A stretch of DNA of 64,000 nt from Gnetum montanum. Taxonomy: Eukaryota > Streptophyta > Gnetopsida > Gnetales > Gnetaceae. Below the pieces are notes generated by a model that saw only the letters and a list, made by a program, of their open reading frames with translations, searched no databases and had not been told where the DNA came from. Both the position numbers and the translations under genes were made by a program. The stretch spans positions 672,167-736,166 of the forward strand of contig MNCI01006837.1 of the NCBI GenBank assembly GCA_015680685.1, written 5' to 3'. Positions 1-12,121 of the stretch are shown here, piece by piece (positions within the stretch are counted from its first letter, which is position 1; each line of letters begins with the position of its first letter).

Positions 1-114
1 GAAGGGGTTAGGAGGGGCATCCCACAAGAGCGACGAAACGCAACGGGAAACTGGGGGCAGTCCGCGAAGGAGGACCCAGCGCCCCCCAACACGCAAGGTC
101 CACCCACCCCTTAG
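1..114. other. G/C-rich fragment of unknown origin
   Basis: About 110 bases are much richer in G and C than what follows and end abruptly where the 214-bp tandem array begins. It could be the edge of another transposon cut by the window. No coding signal was recognised. Confidence 0.3.
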
Positions 115-1058
115 TACAAGCAAAAAGTGGAAACAAAATCATTAGAAATTAACTTTAGAGGAAAAGCATGTTCTGAACTTCTAAGAATGTTAAATACTTT
201 AAAGTAAGTTGAGTTTTTAAGTATTTAGGTACTCTTGTTCCATTTAAATCATTTGTCAATATTGGTCTCAAAACTAGTTGACAATTAAAAAAAAGGTACC
301 AAATTGGCCCCGAGTAATGATCCGTTTTAGTGCAAGCAAAAAATGGGAACAAAATTATTAGAAATTAACTTTAGGGGAAAAGCCTGTTCTGAACTTCTAA
401 TAACCTTAAATCCTTTAAAGTAAGTTCAGTTTTAAGTATTTAGGTACTTTTGCTCTATTTAAATCAATTGATAGTTTTGGTCTCAAAACTAGTTGACAAT
501 GGAAAACTAGTACTAGATTAGCTCTAGGTGATGATCCTTTTTAGTGCAAGCAGAAAATGGGAACAAAATAATTAGAAATTAACTTTAGGGGAAAAGCCTG
601 TTCTGAACTTCGAATAATGTTAAATACTTTAAAATAAGTTCAGATTTAAGTATTTAGGTACTCTTATTCCGTTTAAATCATTTGACAATATTGGTCTCAA
701 AACTAGTTGACAATGGAAAACTGGTATCAGATTGACTCTGGGTGATGATCCTTTTTAGTGCAAGCAGAAAGTGGGAACAAAATTATTAGAAATTAACTTT
801 AGGGGAAAAGCCTGCTATGAACTTCTAATAACATTAAATACTTTAAAATAGGTTTAATTTTAAGTATGTAGGTACTCTTGCTCCATTTAAATCATTTGAC
901 AATATTGGTCTCAAAACTAGTTCACAATGGAAAACTAGTATCAGATTAGCTCTAGGTGATGATCCTTTTCAGTGAAAGCAGAAAGTGAGAACAAAATCAT
1001 TAGACATTAACTTTAGGGGAAAAGCCTATTTTGAACTTCTAATAATGTTAAATACTTT
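115..1058. repeat. 214-bp tandem array, left part
   Basis: A unit starting with TGCAAGCAGAAA-like sequence recurs at 115, 331, 545, 759 and 973, spacing 216, 214, 214 and 214. Units share internal landmarks such as TTAGAAATTAACTTTAG and TCTCAAAACTAGTTGACAAT and differ by scattered substitutions. The array is interrupted at 1,058 by a LINE and resumes at 4,206. It has no coding content. Confidence 0.9.
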
Positions 1059-1079
1059 TCTATTGGGCTTCACCTAAGA

Positions 1080-1470
1080 ACATTATGTTGTGAAAAGGGC
1101 TTCATCCAAAGTTTGTTGAATTGTGCATCCAAATTCAAGCGTCGAGGGCCTACTCTTTTGATAATAATGAACAATTGTGGGGAATTTCCTCCCCAAGTCG
1201 TTGTTCACGCCAACGGGACCCCTTCTCTCCATACCTTTTCAAGATTGCTATGGACCCTATGAATACATATTACAGGGTTGAAGGTGTTCATGGTCTAAAC
1301 ATCATGGGGGTCACGTGTATCATCAAGCACTATGTGGATGATATGATCCTTGTCACATGGGCAACTATCCCGTAGGCAAAAGTAGTGTCCAAGGCCCTTC
1401 AAAGAATGTCCAGAGAGATTGGACTCACAGTCAACTAAGGAAAGTCCATGGCCCATTTTTTATGCACTAA
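1080..1470 (+). pseudogene. LINE RT fragment (copy F)
   Basis: Reads IQASRAYSFDNNEQLWGIS, then a degraded RQGDP-SPYLF motif (RQRDPFSPYLF) and KHYVDDMILVTW, the catalytic Y-x-D-D of reverse transcriptase. A TAG ends the frame after the catalytic motif. The fingers region is missing, cut off by 5' truncation. Confidence 0.85.
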
Positions 1471-2119
1471 CATAACAATAAAAGGACGGATATGTCGAAA
1501 CTTGGGAATCTTGTAGGGATCCTTGCAAGACACCTACCTAGGAGTGCCCATGTTTGCATGGCATCACTAAGATACCTGGGTTCATTTGATACAAAGAATG
1601 CAAACTAGAGTGCAACACTGGACCTACAGATTCCTCACCAAAAGAGGGAGAATTCTTCTGGCTTTGTCTATCTTGTTGGTGATTGGGAGGTACACGGCCA
1701 TGGTTGCTATTCCCCCTAAAGGTGGCATTGCCAAAATTAACCAAATTGTCTACAACTTCATCTAGTCAAGTGACCGCATGCACTTGGTGTGCTAGGAGAA
1801 GGTGGCCGGGCCTCAAAATTCTCAGAGCCTAGGCATTCTGGGATTCCAAGACATTGTTATAATGGAATATCAAGCACTCGCCAACCATTTGGTGCATGAC
1901 AAATCAGAGAGACATTGGGTTATGATGCTTAGACAAAAATATACTCCTTGGCGAGCGAATTCTTAGGATTCCCCCCTTTGGTGCAACATATGCATGATCA
2001 CTCAACAGTTGGAGCATATGGGACTTCTAGGAGCCCAACCATGCGAATTTATGCACAATAAATACCTTGTGGCCCAAGGATGGAAGTAGATTTGGTGAGG
2101 CTACTTGCCTAAGAAAATT

Positions 2120-2347
2120 AAATGCTTTTTATAGCTGATTACTCAAGCGGCATTGCCACTACGGGCTATGCTCCAAGAGCATGGCCTCCCTATAAATAAC
2201 ACATGCCTCCTCTGCCATGATGTAATTGAAACCACACAGCATTTCGCCTTTCTGTGCCTTTTCACTCAAGCAATTTGGGCAACCTCAACATTAATGCCAC
2301 AACTGCATGGAGATTCTCCTGTCGAAGTGATTTTCTGGATGCTCTAG
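2120..2347 (+). pseudogene. LINE zf-RVT zinc-binding domain (copy F)
   Basis: The frame around 2,153 reads LPLRAMLQEHGLPINNTCLL followed by CHDVIETTQHFAFLC. The C-x2-C ... H ... C spacing is that of the zf-RVT domain that follows RT in plant L1 elements. Confidence 0.75.
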
Positions 2348-3169
2348 TAGGCTAGGAACAAATATATCTTTCAAACTATGCCATTACCTTCACCTACAAA
2401 TATTAGCCTTCGCACATCAAGACTCTTGTGGGAGGCCACAGCTTCCAAGGGGTTCACGCCTACTTTTGAGCTAGACTGACATAGCTTTAGGACTAACCAG
2501 CTACTCTGGGGATTGGTGGTGTGAATGGGTTGGGAGATCCTGCTCCCCCTCTTGGCTAGTGATTTGGACCTCGATAACACCTCTTTCTTCTTGTGTTGGC
2601 ATGAGGATTTTACAACTTTCAACTAAGTCTGCATCTGACCTACTAAGGCCAAGATTGTAGAGTATCTTGGTCTCCCAAGCAGGAGAGAGACAATGTTGCC
2701 CTCGGAGCAAGGACTCCAAAACATAGAAAGTTTTTTTCCTAGTCACATCCCTAAGACCAGGAGTGGGTAGGTTCCCAAATCAACCTTGCCCCCTTGCTGG
2801 TAGGACACTGTGGAGTTCATGGAGTGCTCCTTTGTCCAATCAGGAAACATGTGGAAACTCTAGGGGGTGCATTTTGCTTTCCTCTGTTGCATGTAGCTTG
2901 GCCAGCCGCCTAACCTTCTAAAGCTCTTATTGGCATCGCTCCAATGGGGAAGAAGGGGGTGCCACTCCAATCTAATTCTCACCCTTTGGGGAGCGGTGCA
3001 ACCTATTGAGTCGCTACTAGCAAAGCCCATCCCTGTCAAGATGACATATGTGAGACACAGATCCTCCTAGGAGGGTGAGCCTTCTTCATTGGCTATGGTT
3101 GTTTTGGAGGAAAGGGAGGTGGCGACAGGGGTGGGGAGGACTCTAACTAGTAGAACTCTACCATAGATC

Positions 3170-3840
3170 AGCTGCCATCTTTTTCAAGAACAAATCCAAT
3201 CCACAAAGGACGACATTCACAAGGAACTTCAAAGTAAGTTTGAGGCCGACCTACTTACGGCCATCACCAATGATAGGGCTAAGGAGCAAGCATGCTGGGA
3301 GGCTGAGATTAGGCGGCATGAAGAGAAGACTAGGCTCAAGCACCAAGAGGAAGAGAAGTAGCTCAAGGAAGTAGTGGCACAAGAGCAATGCCAAAAGGAG
3401 CTACAAGATGCTATGCTCAAAAGCACCCTGGAGGACTAGCTAAGGAAGCAAATCAAAGAGGACCTACACTAGGAAGAGTAGGAGCAACTTTGGAGAGAAG
3501 AGGAGGACGAAGAACAACATGTTAGCGTCCTCCTTGAGGAGGAACAAATACAAAAGAATTAGATGGCCATGCATGAGGCCAATGCCAGCCGCTAGTTCCG
3601 CATGAGACGCTACCCATACATGGTTATGGGCATTAATCGCAACGTTTCTTAGACCAATTTGAGGTGATGCATCCAGACAACTTCTGCCAAGTTCCATCTG
3701 GACAAAGCTACCACAATAGAAGCCAAACAGAAGTGTGAGCAAAAATACAATGACTTTCAAGTGGTTGCGACATTTGTCACATCAACACATTTTTGGGAAG
3801 TGCTAAATGCAATACATGCCCAGGAAAAGGTGGTTTGCCC
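3170..3840 (+). pseudogene. LINE coiled coil plus J-like module (copy F)
   Basis: A Glu/Lys/Gln-rich heptad-like stretch (KDDIHKELQSKFEADLL, EIRRHEEKTRLKHQEEEK) is followed by YPYMVMGINRNVS and SAKFHLDKATTIEAKQK, then YNDFQVVATFV and LNAIHAQE. In this copy the HPD tripeptide is HLD. Stops at several points show it is dead. Confidence 0.7.
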
Positions 3841-4205
3841 TTGTACCAAGTTACAACAATCTCCCAGATGACTTCTTTTACTAGGACTAAGCAGGGTTGC
3901 CCTATAAGGGTGTTGGGTTTCTTAGGCTATGGGGTTGAATGTAATGCTCTAAAGAGCCCAAGGATGGGCCAATTTTGTTTTCGGGGTCAAATGCCCCCCT
4001 TTTTCGGTTGCTTCAATCTCATCAGGGAGACTTTGTTTTATTTGTTATTACAGATGTTACTATTTTTGTTTATGTGGGGTTTTTCACCCCCACCTCGGGG
4101 AGTTTTTAACCCCCGTAGTTGTTCCTTGGGGTCCTTCCCTGCCAGATGGTGTTGCTCTGTACTTGCTTTTACTTTAATGTGATGCTTGACCTTTTCGCAA
4201 AAAAA

Positions 4206-4327
4206 AATGTTAAATACTTTAAAGTAAGTTTAGTTTTAAGTATTTAGGTACTCTTGTTCCGTTTAAATCATTTGACAGTATTGGTCTCAAAACTAGTTGG
4301 CAATGGGAAAATGGTATCAGATTGGTA
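4206..4327. repeat. 214-bp tandem array, remainder after LINE insertion
   Basis: Sequence from AATGTTAAATACTTT to about 4,327 continues the unit cut at 1,058, including the TCTCAAAACTAGTTGGCAAT landmark. It then runs into unrelated AT-rich DNA. Confidence 0.85.
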
Positions 4328-5008
4328 GCCAACCGTACATTCTTGCCAAACACTAACAGATAAAAAGAATTCAAAAGAGGCTGATTCCATATTCCATATA
4401 CATAAGAGATTACGCAATGATGCTGATGATCATTCAACAGTGAATGCAAATGACTAGGTTTTCTTCTAAGAAGTCTATTTATGCTAAAAGACTAAGTTCT
4501 TAGGGCATTTGTTTCAAGATGTAATTTATTTTGATAAATGTGTTCATGCTGTCTACACCATAATGGATTCACAATCTAACAGTAAGTGAAACCATAATAT
4601 CACTTCTCTGCGGTTACCGCAAAATATTGTAAGCATGTTTTTTATGTTAAATTACTTAACATTTTCATCATTCCTTGCAAGGGAAAATGCAGGTTCAAAT
4701 TTTTAAAAATATTGCTTTAAAATCTATGATTGTTTAAGCAATGAAAAGAAAACCAAGGAACTGTGTCCAATTTTTATTCTTTAGAGTACCTTCAGTCCAA
4801 GTCCCACCCATAGTTTACCACCGTCTATCCTGAGTCTAAAATAAAATAAGGTAATCTCCCATTGACATATATTGCCAAAATCCTGCTTGTGATATTGCTT
4901 GCAGATTCTCTTCAATCCACCAGCTAAGCTTCATTGAATAATAATGCTTAAAATTTTTTTGAAAATTAAGATCAAATATATAGTTAAAATTACAGTTAAT
5001 ACTGATGG
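4328..5008. other. AT-rich intergenic or intronic DNA
   Basis: No coding frame of note, no POLK-like exon and no recognisable transposon domain was found. It lies between the end of the 214-bp array and an RTE tail. Confidence 0.5.
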
Positions 5009-5296
5009 AGTGGCTTCTATTTCAGATAAGTTACAAGAATGGCAGCTTAGATGGTTTGGATATTGTGCAAAGAAGATCAGATAATGAGCCTATAAAAAAA
5101 GGTTGCTACATCACTGTTTAAGGAAAGCCACTAAAAGGAAGACCAAAAAAGATATGGGAAAAAAATTGAAGATGATTAAAAGAAAATGCAAAATAAACAA
5201 AAATCCAGCTCTTTATAGAGGCAAATAGCAAAAAAGAACTCATATTGCCAAACCCACTTTGTTGGGACAAGGCTAGAATAATGATGATGATGATTT
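5009..5296 (+). mobile_element. RTE-clade LINE 3' tail
   Basis: Parallels the end of the long RTE copy at 14,220-14,496: LRWFGYCAKKIR, then AHIAKPTLLGQG-like sequence, ending ATGATGATGATGA. The frame is broken. Strong 5' truncation leaves under 300 bp. Confidence 0.85.
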
Positions 5297-6190
5297 TAGA
5301 GATTTATTTTCTTCTTTAGCAGCTCCAGATGATGAATTATTAAGTAATGCACTTGGCAATGTTGAAGCTAAGCTTATAAAGGCTAATCTTACATTTTTAA
5401 ATAATCCTGTAACTAAAAAAATTAAAAAAGTTGTTTTCATGATGAAAACTAATCAAGCATCAAATTTTAATGGTTTTCCAGTGAATTTTCATCAAAAATA
5501 TTGGAATATTGTCATGCCATCCATCATCAATGATTGCTAAGTAGGATTTGTGAAAGATAAGAAAGTTTTTTATTAAATTATTCTTATTCATAAAATTTCC
5601 ATTGAGCTTTAAAACAAAATAGAGGTATAGATGGGCTTACACTTGATTTAAGAAAAGCTTATGATTGTGTCTCATAAAGATTTTTGGATACCATATTACA
5701 TAAATTTGGATTTCCTAATCACTAGTAGTCAATACTTGAAGAATGTTATACAATTGCATCATTTTTAGTGTTGCTTAATGGGGAAGTGTAGGAAAGATGT
5801 TATAGCAGCAATGCGTTGAGACAAAGACATCCCATATAATCTTTTCTTTTTGTTATGGTGGTTGAAGCTTTAAACTGCTTGATTAAAGAAAAAGTTAAAA
5901 CAAAAGAGATTAAAGGAATTATACCACGTTATGGTTTTCCTGATTTTACACATGCAAATTGTTCATGACACTTTATTGTCCTTGAAGTTGAAGAAAAATA
6001 CATCCAAAGTGTTAAAGAGGTATTGAATAATTTTTCCTAGTTTCAAAATTAAAAAATAATTTCAATAAAAGCATTTTGTTTCCTTTTTATCTTTCAAAGA
6101 TTAGAATTCAAAAATATTTCAAATGTGTTAAAATTGTGAGTAGGCTAATCTTCCCAACAAATATTTGGGCATACTTTTTCTTTTGGGAAA
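5297..6190 (+). mobile_element. Degenerate L1 reverse transcriptase fragment
   Basis: Translated in pieces it gives NQASNFNGFPVNFHQKYW, DCVGFVKDKKVFY-like, LDLRKAYDCVS, and FLFVMVVEALNCLIKEK followed by VKTKEIKGI. These match the order of L1 RT blocks (KAPGPDGF, QxGFVxGR, FDxAYDxV, SPxLFxLxxEAL). There are many stops and frameshifts, and the lineage differs from the J-module family. It directly abuts the (GAT)n of the preceding RTE tail. Confidence 0.7.
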
Positions 6191-6929
6191 AAAATAAGGT
6201 AGATGTTGCCAACTGTTTGGGACACAACCACCAACATGGGGTGCCTCATGGTCTCGTGACCCTGAGAAGTCACAAGATCGAAGGTGTTTTTCAAATAGGG
6301 TTTAGGTGATTGCTAGTCTCTAGCAACACCAAGGTCCAGATATCTCCAAATAAACTCAATAGTTATAAAACGAACTAGTCGTGAGTGTGTTTGTTGTTGC
6401 GAATGTTGAAATGGTTGGGTTGTGTATAAAATTGTAATTGGCTATCATAAAAGAAATTCAGCTATCTTTGTCAAATATTGAGAGTTGTTGAAGATTCCTA
6501 TTTTGTCCAATCACTTAGTTTATACAGTCCCTATAGTACGTTACTTGTAACAAATAAAATTTTGCAAAAACGTTAAAGCACAATTCTGCCAATCTATTCC
6601 TAATTTTCCCCAAAGAAAATTCCACAAGAAAACTAGAAATAGAGCAAGAGAATTGAAACCAAGCTCCACGGTTGTAAAAAATAAACACCCTACTTGTTCA
6701 TAAACACACTTCCATTCTACAGAGAAAGTAACTAAACTTTTGTCTCTTTTCCACTTGCATGCTATCTTGAATTCACTAATAACATTTGGATCTCATAAAA
6801 CCCAAACATTAATTTAAAAATTCTGCTCCATAAGATGGCTTAATTGTATCAACAATAGAATTGTTAACTAGAGCTTTAGAGACGATGGCTCAAACATTAA
6901 CTAATTAGTAAGGAAAGCTTCTTGTTGTG
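6191..6929. other. No recognised feature
   Basis: Contains a short open frame at 6,076-6,309 that overlaps the end of the L1 fragment and resembles nothing I know. The rest is AT-rich with no splice-bounded POLK-like coding. Confidence 0.4.
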
Positions 6930-7330
6930 GCTAGAAGATTACAATTAAGTTGCAGCTGTCTCCAATTTGTTCCACTATATTTAATGGTATGTTTTTGGAT
7001 GCCAAAGGAGGTAGTTAAAGGACTACAAAATTAGAATGTGATTTTCTTTGGCAGGATTCAGAAGAAGGCAAAATAAATTCATCTATTGGATTGATATACA
7101 ATTTGTCATCCATGGGAATGCGGCAGACATAGACTTAAAAAATATGGATCTTCTTAGAGAATCATGAATGAAAATATCATGGGAGTTTAAAGTAACAAAG
7201 GCAAACTATTTTAACCACAAAGAAGATTTTCTAGAAGGACCATATATTACCAATGCTTCCATAAGATGGACAAGAATTAAGAAAGTACATGCATGAATGA
7301 AAAAATCAATGCATAAAATCTTAGGATGAT
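6930..7330 (+). mobile_element. Degenerate L1 ORF2 fragment downstream of RT
   Basis: Reads FNGMFLDAKGGS and then CDFLWQDSEEGKINSSIGLIYN, resembling the FLW...W..(V)C.PK..GGLG block between RT and zf-RVT in plant L1 elements. Stops are frequent. It may be the same insertion as 5,297-6,190. Confidence 0.5.
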
Positions 7331-8155
7331 AATGATTGGTTATGGGACTAGCTTAGTTATATATTTATAATATATATCTATAATTTGGTCAAGAGAATCT
7401 TTTTCATTCTTATAAGGAAAGATCAATACCCTTACCAAATCCTCTGCATGCACGTATAGAAAATTATTTAGTAGAGAAATCAGAACACATGGCATATATA
7501 CCCAGTTCTCTTTTTTTTCAAGGGCATGGATCCACACCGTAAAATTAGCAAGAATGGTTGTATATAAAGATATTCTTGAAAGCTTTGATTGTGTTATGGA
7601 TTCTGTGAAAAAACTTGGATTTCACTTGGTTAGAATACTATCTACATTTGTTTCTAACTTCTGATCTAGATGAAAATATTAGTTAGCATTATTCATAGCC
7701 TTCCCTGGAGCATTATTAATGAAAATATTATTTAGTGTTACCAATAGGCTCTCCTAGAGTGTTATGGATAGAAAATTATTAAGTACTACCAATAGGCTCC
7801 CCTAGGGCCTCATGGCCAAGAAAAATAGACATTATTATAAAGTGGCAAAGACTTATGATACTTTATGCATAGGTCAAGTGAATGAAGAAGCTATTCATTG
7901 GAAGAAAGCAAGTTTAACCCTTAAACTTTAGGTCTTTTTTGAATTGGCACAAAAAAGAAAAATGTTAACAATAGACAACTGGTTGAAGTGATAATGAATG
8001 ATGGTTAATAGATGTTGGTTGAAGTGATGATGAATGATGGTTAATAGAAATTGCTTTCATAATAATGCTTGTGAAGATGGTAATTATGTATTTTTGCACT
8101 ACCCTATAATTGCCTGTATTTAGAACAAAGTTTGGAAAGCCTAACCTCTTTTCGA
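7331..8155. other. No recognised gene; short internal duplication
   Basis: AT-rich. A unit of about 30 bp (TGGTTGAAGTGATRATGAATG...) is duplicated in tandem at about 7,980-8,045. Phrases such as ACCAATAGGCTCYCCTAG recur at 7,740 and 7,790. The minus-strand frame at 7,340-7,537 was not recognised. Confidence 0.4.
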
Positions 8156-8230
8156 GTGGCTGCACTTAGGCTTGAACCTAAGTCTTGTGACATGAGAAAC
8201 AAGCACCTTATCATTACTCCAAATGATGAA
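8155..8230 (-). repeat. tRNA-like (SINE-like) relic
   Basis: On the minus strand, TGGAGTAATGATAAGGTGC (A-box-like) is followed about 35 bases later by TTAGGTTCAAGCCTAAG (B-box-like GGTTCAAGCC). The layout is that of an internal RNA polymerase III promoter in a tRNA-derived SINE. No intact cloverleaf was folded. Confidence 0.35.
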
Positions 8231-8879
8231 CCCTTTAAGCCAAAGGACTTTTGAAAGGACAAAAATCAATTTAAATAGAATATGGTAGCTGGCAGTAAAA
8301 ATTTGAAAGGAGAATGTGATATGTAAAAGAAGACTTGAGTATGTGAGGCTTTGAGCCTTTAAGCCTTACACAATTTTTAAATTATTTCCAAAGTTAGGAT
8401 CAAATTGGTTCATTTATATGATTGATCATTAAGATCCTAAGAATAATCTCATTGTACTTAAACCTTTAATAAATTAATATAATATCTTTTTACTTGATTA
8501 AAAATGGAATATCAAACATCATCAAATGATCATAAGTGTTGTTGCTTCCAATTCCTTTTGATAGCAAAGTTGATATTATTCAGCCAAAGCTGCAATGAAA
8601 GTGATGCCCCCATTCATTTCATAATTTTGGGTGATCAATCCAGAAATGGTCATTGAACTCTAATACTACTTGTGGGTCAATTAAAGAATAATTGACACAT
8701 AAAATAATATAAAAAGTAAATCAATTAAAATGCACAAAAATGGAACCCACTCACTAGGATACATGGTAAATCTCATGACCTTTAAAATGTTGGAATTAAA
8801 TAATAATGGCTGAGGATACCATGGTGGTAGATCCTTGGATTCTACATACTCCCCACTAGGTGATCAAAACCCCAAGTTT
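8231..8879. other. AT-rich DNA without recognised features
   Basis: No coding potential, no transposon domain and no POLK-like exon was recognised. Confidence 0.4.
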
Positions 8880-10074
8880 AGTATCTCACAAGATGGTCTA
8901 CGGGCCTCAAAGGCCATCCAAGGGGGTGGGCATGACAACGACTCTTCCTTTGCCAACTTCCCCTAAGGCAAATGCGATTGTTTCACCATTGAAGGTGGCT
9001 ACAGCCCTGCAACTGCCTTCCCCTAGTGCTATTTGATGGGAACTACAACAACAGCTTGATGCTAACTTGGAGAGGGCTAAGGCATCGCTCTTTTGGGGAG
9101 GAGCGGGCTCTCTAGGTGGCCAAGTGGGAAGCTCGGGAGGAGGAGTTTCAGCATCTCACGACACAAGCTAAACTACACCATGCTGAGATGGCAAAAGAAG
9201 CGAAGAGACGAAGAGATTTGGAAGAGGCAACAGCCAAGACTATGCTTCAAGAAGAGCTACGCAGATAGATCAAAGCTGAGATGCAATAGGAGGAATAGCA
9301 AAGGATAGCTTGGGAGATGGAGGAACAAGAACAAAGAAACAGAGATAGACTAGAAGTTAAATAGTTACAATAGCAACAGGATAGGGCCCACAAGACCAAT
9401 GTGCAATGCTAGTTTCAAGAGGGAAAGTGCCCATACATCATCATGGACATCAACTGCAACACATTGTGGCATGCCCTACGAAGATTCATAAGAAGGATTG
9501 CAACTAGGCTTCATCCAGATGGGATTGGAGATGAGGCAGAATACACCCGCAAGGAGGAAGACTTTAAGAAATTCCAACAAGCTAATGTCGTTGTTGATAA
9601 GAAGAGGCACGTGGCAATCCTAAATGCAATTCATGCTCAAGAGCAAGCTACCTATCGATGTATAAGACTGCCTAGCCACAGGCTACCCATTGACGTATAA
9701 GATTGCCTAGGTGCCTATAGGGTTGTGGCATCCTATCTAGTGTGTTGAGGTTACTATTTCCCTAGTTGGTTCATGTTGCTTTCTTTTTCCCTTGGTTGTG
9801 TTTCCTGGGAGGGGTTTCTATTTCTTTTGGCTAGCATGTTAAAGATTCCGAAGTAACCCACTAATGGGTTGGACTGTTTTTAATGGTTTTGGTTTTTTGG
9901 AGGTCCACTGGACCTGGCTTGTTTGGTGTATTTGGGGGAGGGAGGGGTTCCTCCCCTAGATACACAATTGGGGGGTGTCCCATCCCCCACCAATTTTGCT
10001 TGCACAGGGTTCCTGCCAATTTTACCTTAACATAACAACCTGAACTTTTCTTGAGAAAAAAAAAAAAAGAAAAA
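8880..10074 (+). mobile_element. 3' end of J-module LINE (copy G)
   Basis: Contains only the coil, J-like module and 3' UTR of the LINE family, ending in an A-run with one G (10,054-10,074). The 5' boundary near 8,880 is approximate and no target duplication was seen. The 3' UTR has a G-rich/C-rich pair (9,930-9,995) capable of pairing with itself. Confidence 0.75.
9070..9700 (+). pseudogene. LINE coiled coil plus J-like module with intact HPD (copy G)
   Basis: A charged helix (VAKWEAREEEFQHL, EMAKEAKRRRDLEEA) leads to GKCPYIIMDINCNTLW, HALRRFIRRIATRLHPDG, EYTRKEEDFKKFQQANVVV and ILNAIHAQEQ. The last 85 codons (9,443-9,700) are open. The R/K-rich helix, the HPD tripeptide and the following F-x-x-F-Q-x-A helix are laid out as in DnaJ J-domains. 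Confidence 0.7.
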
Positions 10075-12009
10075 GACTTCCAATAACCTTGCAAAGATGA
10101 GTACAAAGTGTGGTGCTCTTGCAAGAAGCAAACAACCCCTCAAGGCAAAAGCAAACCAACAAACACATGGCCACCTAAACAAAAACCCCTCAAGGATACA
10201 AAGTAGATCTTCCCTCAAAAAGAATCTAAGCTCCTCAAAGCATATGAGTGAATATAATAGAACAAGAGTGCAGAGAGAAATTCACATAATCTGCTCTATA
10301 CAAATAAAGCACAATAATAATGAATACAAAAAGCCCTAGATAGAATGAACAATGCAAATGATAAAACAATAGATCAATCACATTCCAAACCCAAGGAGAG
10401 AGATGTGGCTTTGTTTGCATAGCTTCCCAATCTTCAATCTTTCTAATCCAGGCTTGTTTCACAGCCAATGCAATGCCCAAGCCAATTCCAAACAAAGACA
10501 AGTGAATACCCAGTCAATCCAAATGCAACCAACACTGAGATTTGGGCACCTTCAGGTGGGACATATAGCTTTAGCTAGGATGTCCCAACTTGGAACATCT
10601 AGCTTTTGGGTGGGATATCCACACTAGGCTAGAAGCTCTACCAAACCTCAATCTGAACTCTGCTGGAATGTCCACAGCTAGGTGTAGACATTCACCCTAC
10701 ATATAAGGCTAAGCAATGATGAACTTTGATTTCCTGAACTCGCTCTTGAGCATCCCGACTCACCTTTGGAGACTTGCAATAGCATCTACTACCTCTAATC
10801 TTGGCCTAAACTCAACAACTCCTATTTTGAGTGGATAGGCATGTGCTAACTTGTAGCATGTCCTGTATCATCTCTTTAGTCTTACATACATACATAACCA
10901 ACCAAGCACAATTCTCGATTCTTGAAGCTTTGACACACCAAATCCAAGGTGTGAAAGTGAGTAACAAAGAGAGCCTCTTTATAGCCTGATTTAGAATTAA
11001 GGTTTTCCTAGTAACTGAAAAAGGGCTTTCCATGTACTCCAAAAACCAAACTTACTAACACACTTTATAAGTCAACAACCCCCAAGGTGCCAAAAAAATG
11101 TTTGGACGGTTTTGGGACTACAACTATATGACATGAAATTAATTTTTTCAAGGAAAACTAACAATAGTGACTCATATGGCCTTGATTCTACCACAACCAG
11201 ATGAAGTGCCATGTAAGTTAGTTCAATTTCTTATGTTCCCATTTTCTTTATAAACATTCTTTGACACAAGTTTTATTTTTGGAATTTTATAACATCCTCA
11301 TTTGAATTTACTTCTAAAAGTGTTTGCTTATAGTAAGCAAGGAATACGGAAATGTCTAAAAGATATACTTCTAGAAGGATCTTAATAGAATGATTCAAAG
11401 ACATTTTTTTGGGAATAACCCCAACCCCCTACATGTATCTATAAAGTTTTGGTCATATCAATTAAAGTTTATATGTAAATAGCCAACAATTGCTTCAAAT
11501 TCCTTATATTATTAGATATGGTTTTTAAAAGAATATTAAATAATAGACTTGGTTTTACATATAATATAGGGTGTTGCCTTCCATCCATATTTTGTTGCTA
11601 ATTAGTGCTCTCTATGACTATAAGTGGGGAAGGTTCCTTAGCTCCCGTCTCTTTTTTTTTTTTAATTGTAAACAGCATTCTCCCTTGTTTTTGTTTGTGA
11701 TGTTCAAGGGGGACAATCAATTTTGGACATTTTGTAAAGGTCAGGTGAGGATCCCATTCCACTTTTGTGTTTGGTGGATGACCCTCTCATTTTTGTATGT
11801 GTGTATTTTGCATTTTCATATAGCAACATAATATCTCAACCTTTTCTAAATAAAAATAAAAGTAAAAATCATTTGACATTCATCGTTTTTTACTACCTCA
11901 AGGTTAAACAGATGTTAACTCTTTCACTATTAGCATCATTTTAACTTATTAAAGAAAAAAAGAAATTTTCTTTTGAAAACAATCGCAAGCATATTATTTG
12001 TTTTATTAC
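10075..12009. other. POLK intron 11 or downstream DNA; no recognised gene
   Basis: Follows the donor of POLK exon 11. Contains a purine-rich stretch from 10,100 to 10,340, several short frames on both strands with no family resemblance, and a T-run at 11,651-11,662. I saw no exon continuing the POLK little finger and no intact transposon domain. Confidence 0.4.
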
Positions 12010-12121
12010 CCATCAATCTTAGAGAAATAGGCAGTTCAGCTCTAAGAAGCTTTGCAGCATGATACAAAATGTCTTCCTTTTTGTGGATACACAATTGTAA
12101 AGAAATAGCTCTGGTCCGAAT
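12010..12121 (-). CDS. POLK: POLK exon 11 (little finger end)
   Basis: 37 codons plus one base: [20 protein letters not shown], then [17 protein letters not shown]. Acceptor GTGCAG, donor GTAATA at 12009. The next exon should begin in phase 1 with the rest of a Gly codon. I could not recognise one in 1-12,009. Confidence 0.93.

Larger units (their letters stand above)
1059..4205 (+). mobile_element. 5'-truncated L1-type LINE with C-terminal J-like module (copy F)
   Basis: Flanked by a perfect 15-bp direct repeat AATGTTAAATACTTT at 1044-1058 and 4206-4220, with an A-run at the 3' end, which is the signature of target-primed insertion. It holds the later part of ORF2 in order: RT motifs, zf-RVT, Glu/Lys-rich coil, J-like module and a G/T-rich 3' UTR. 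It begins in the middle of RT, so ORF1 and endonuclease are absent. Frames are broken by many stops. It inserted into the 214-bp array. Confidence 0.9.

Noticed and set aside
3464-3760. 98-codon minus-strand frame with membrane-like segments
   Set aside because: It is the complement of the coil and J-like module of LINE copy F.
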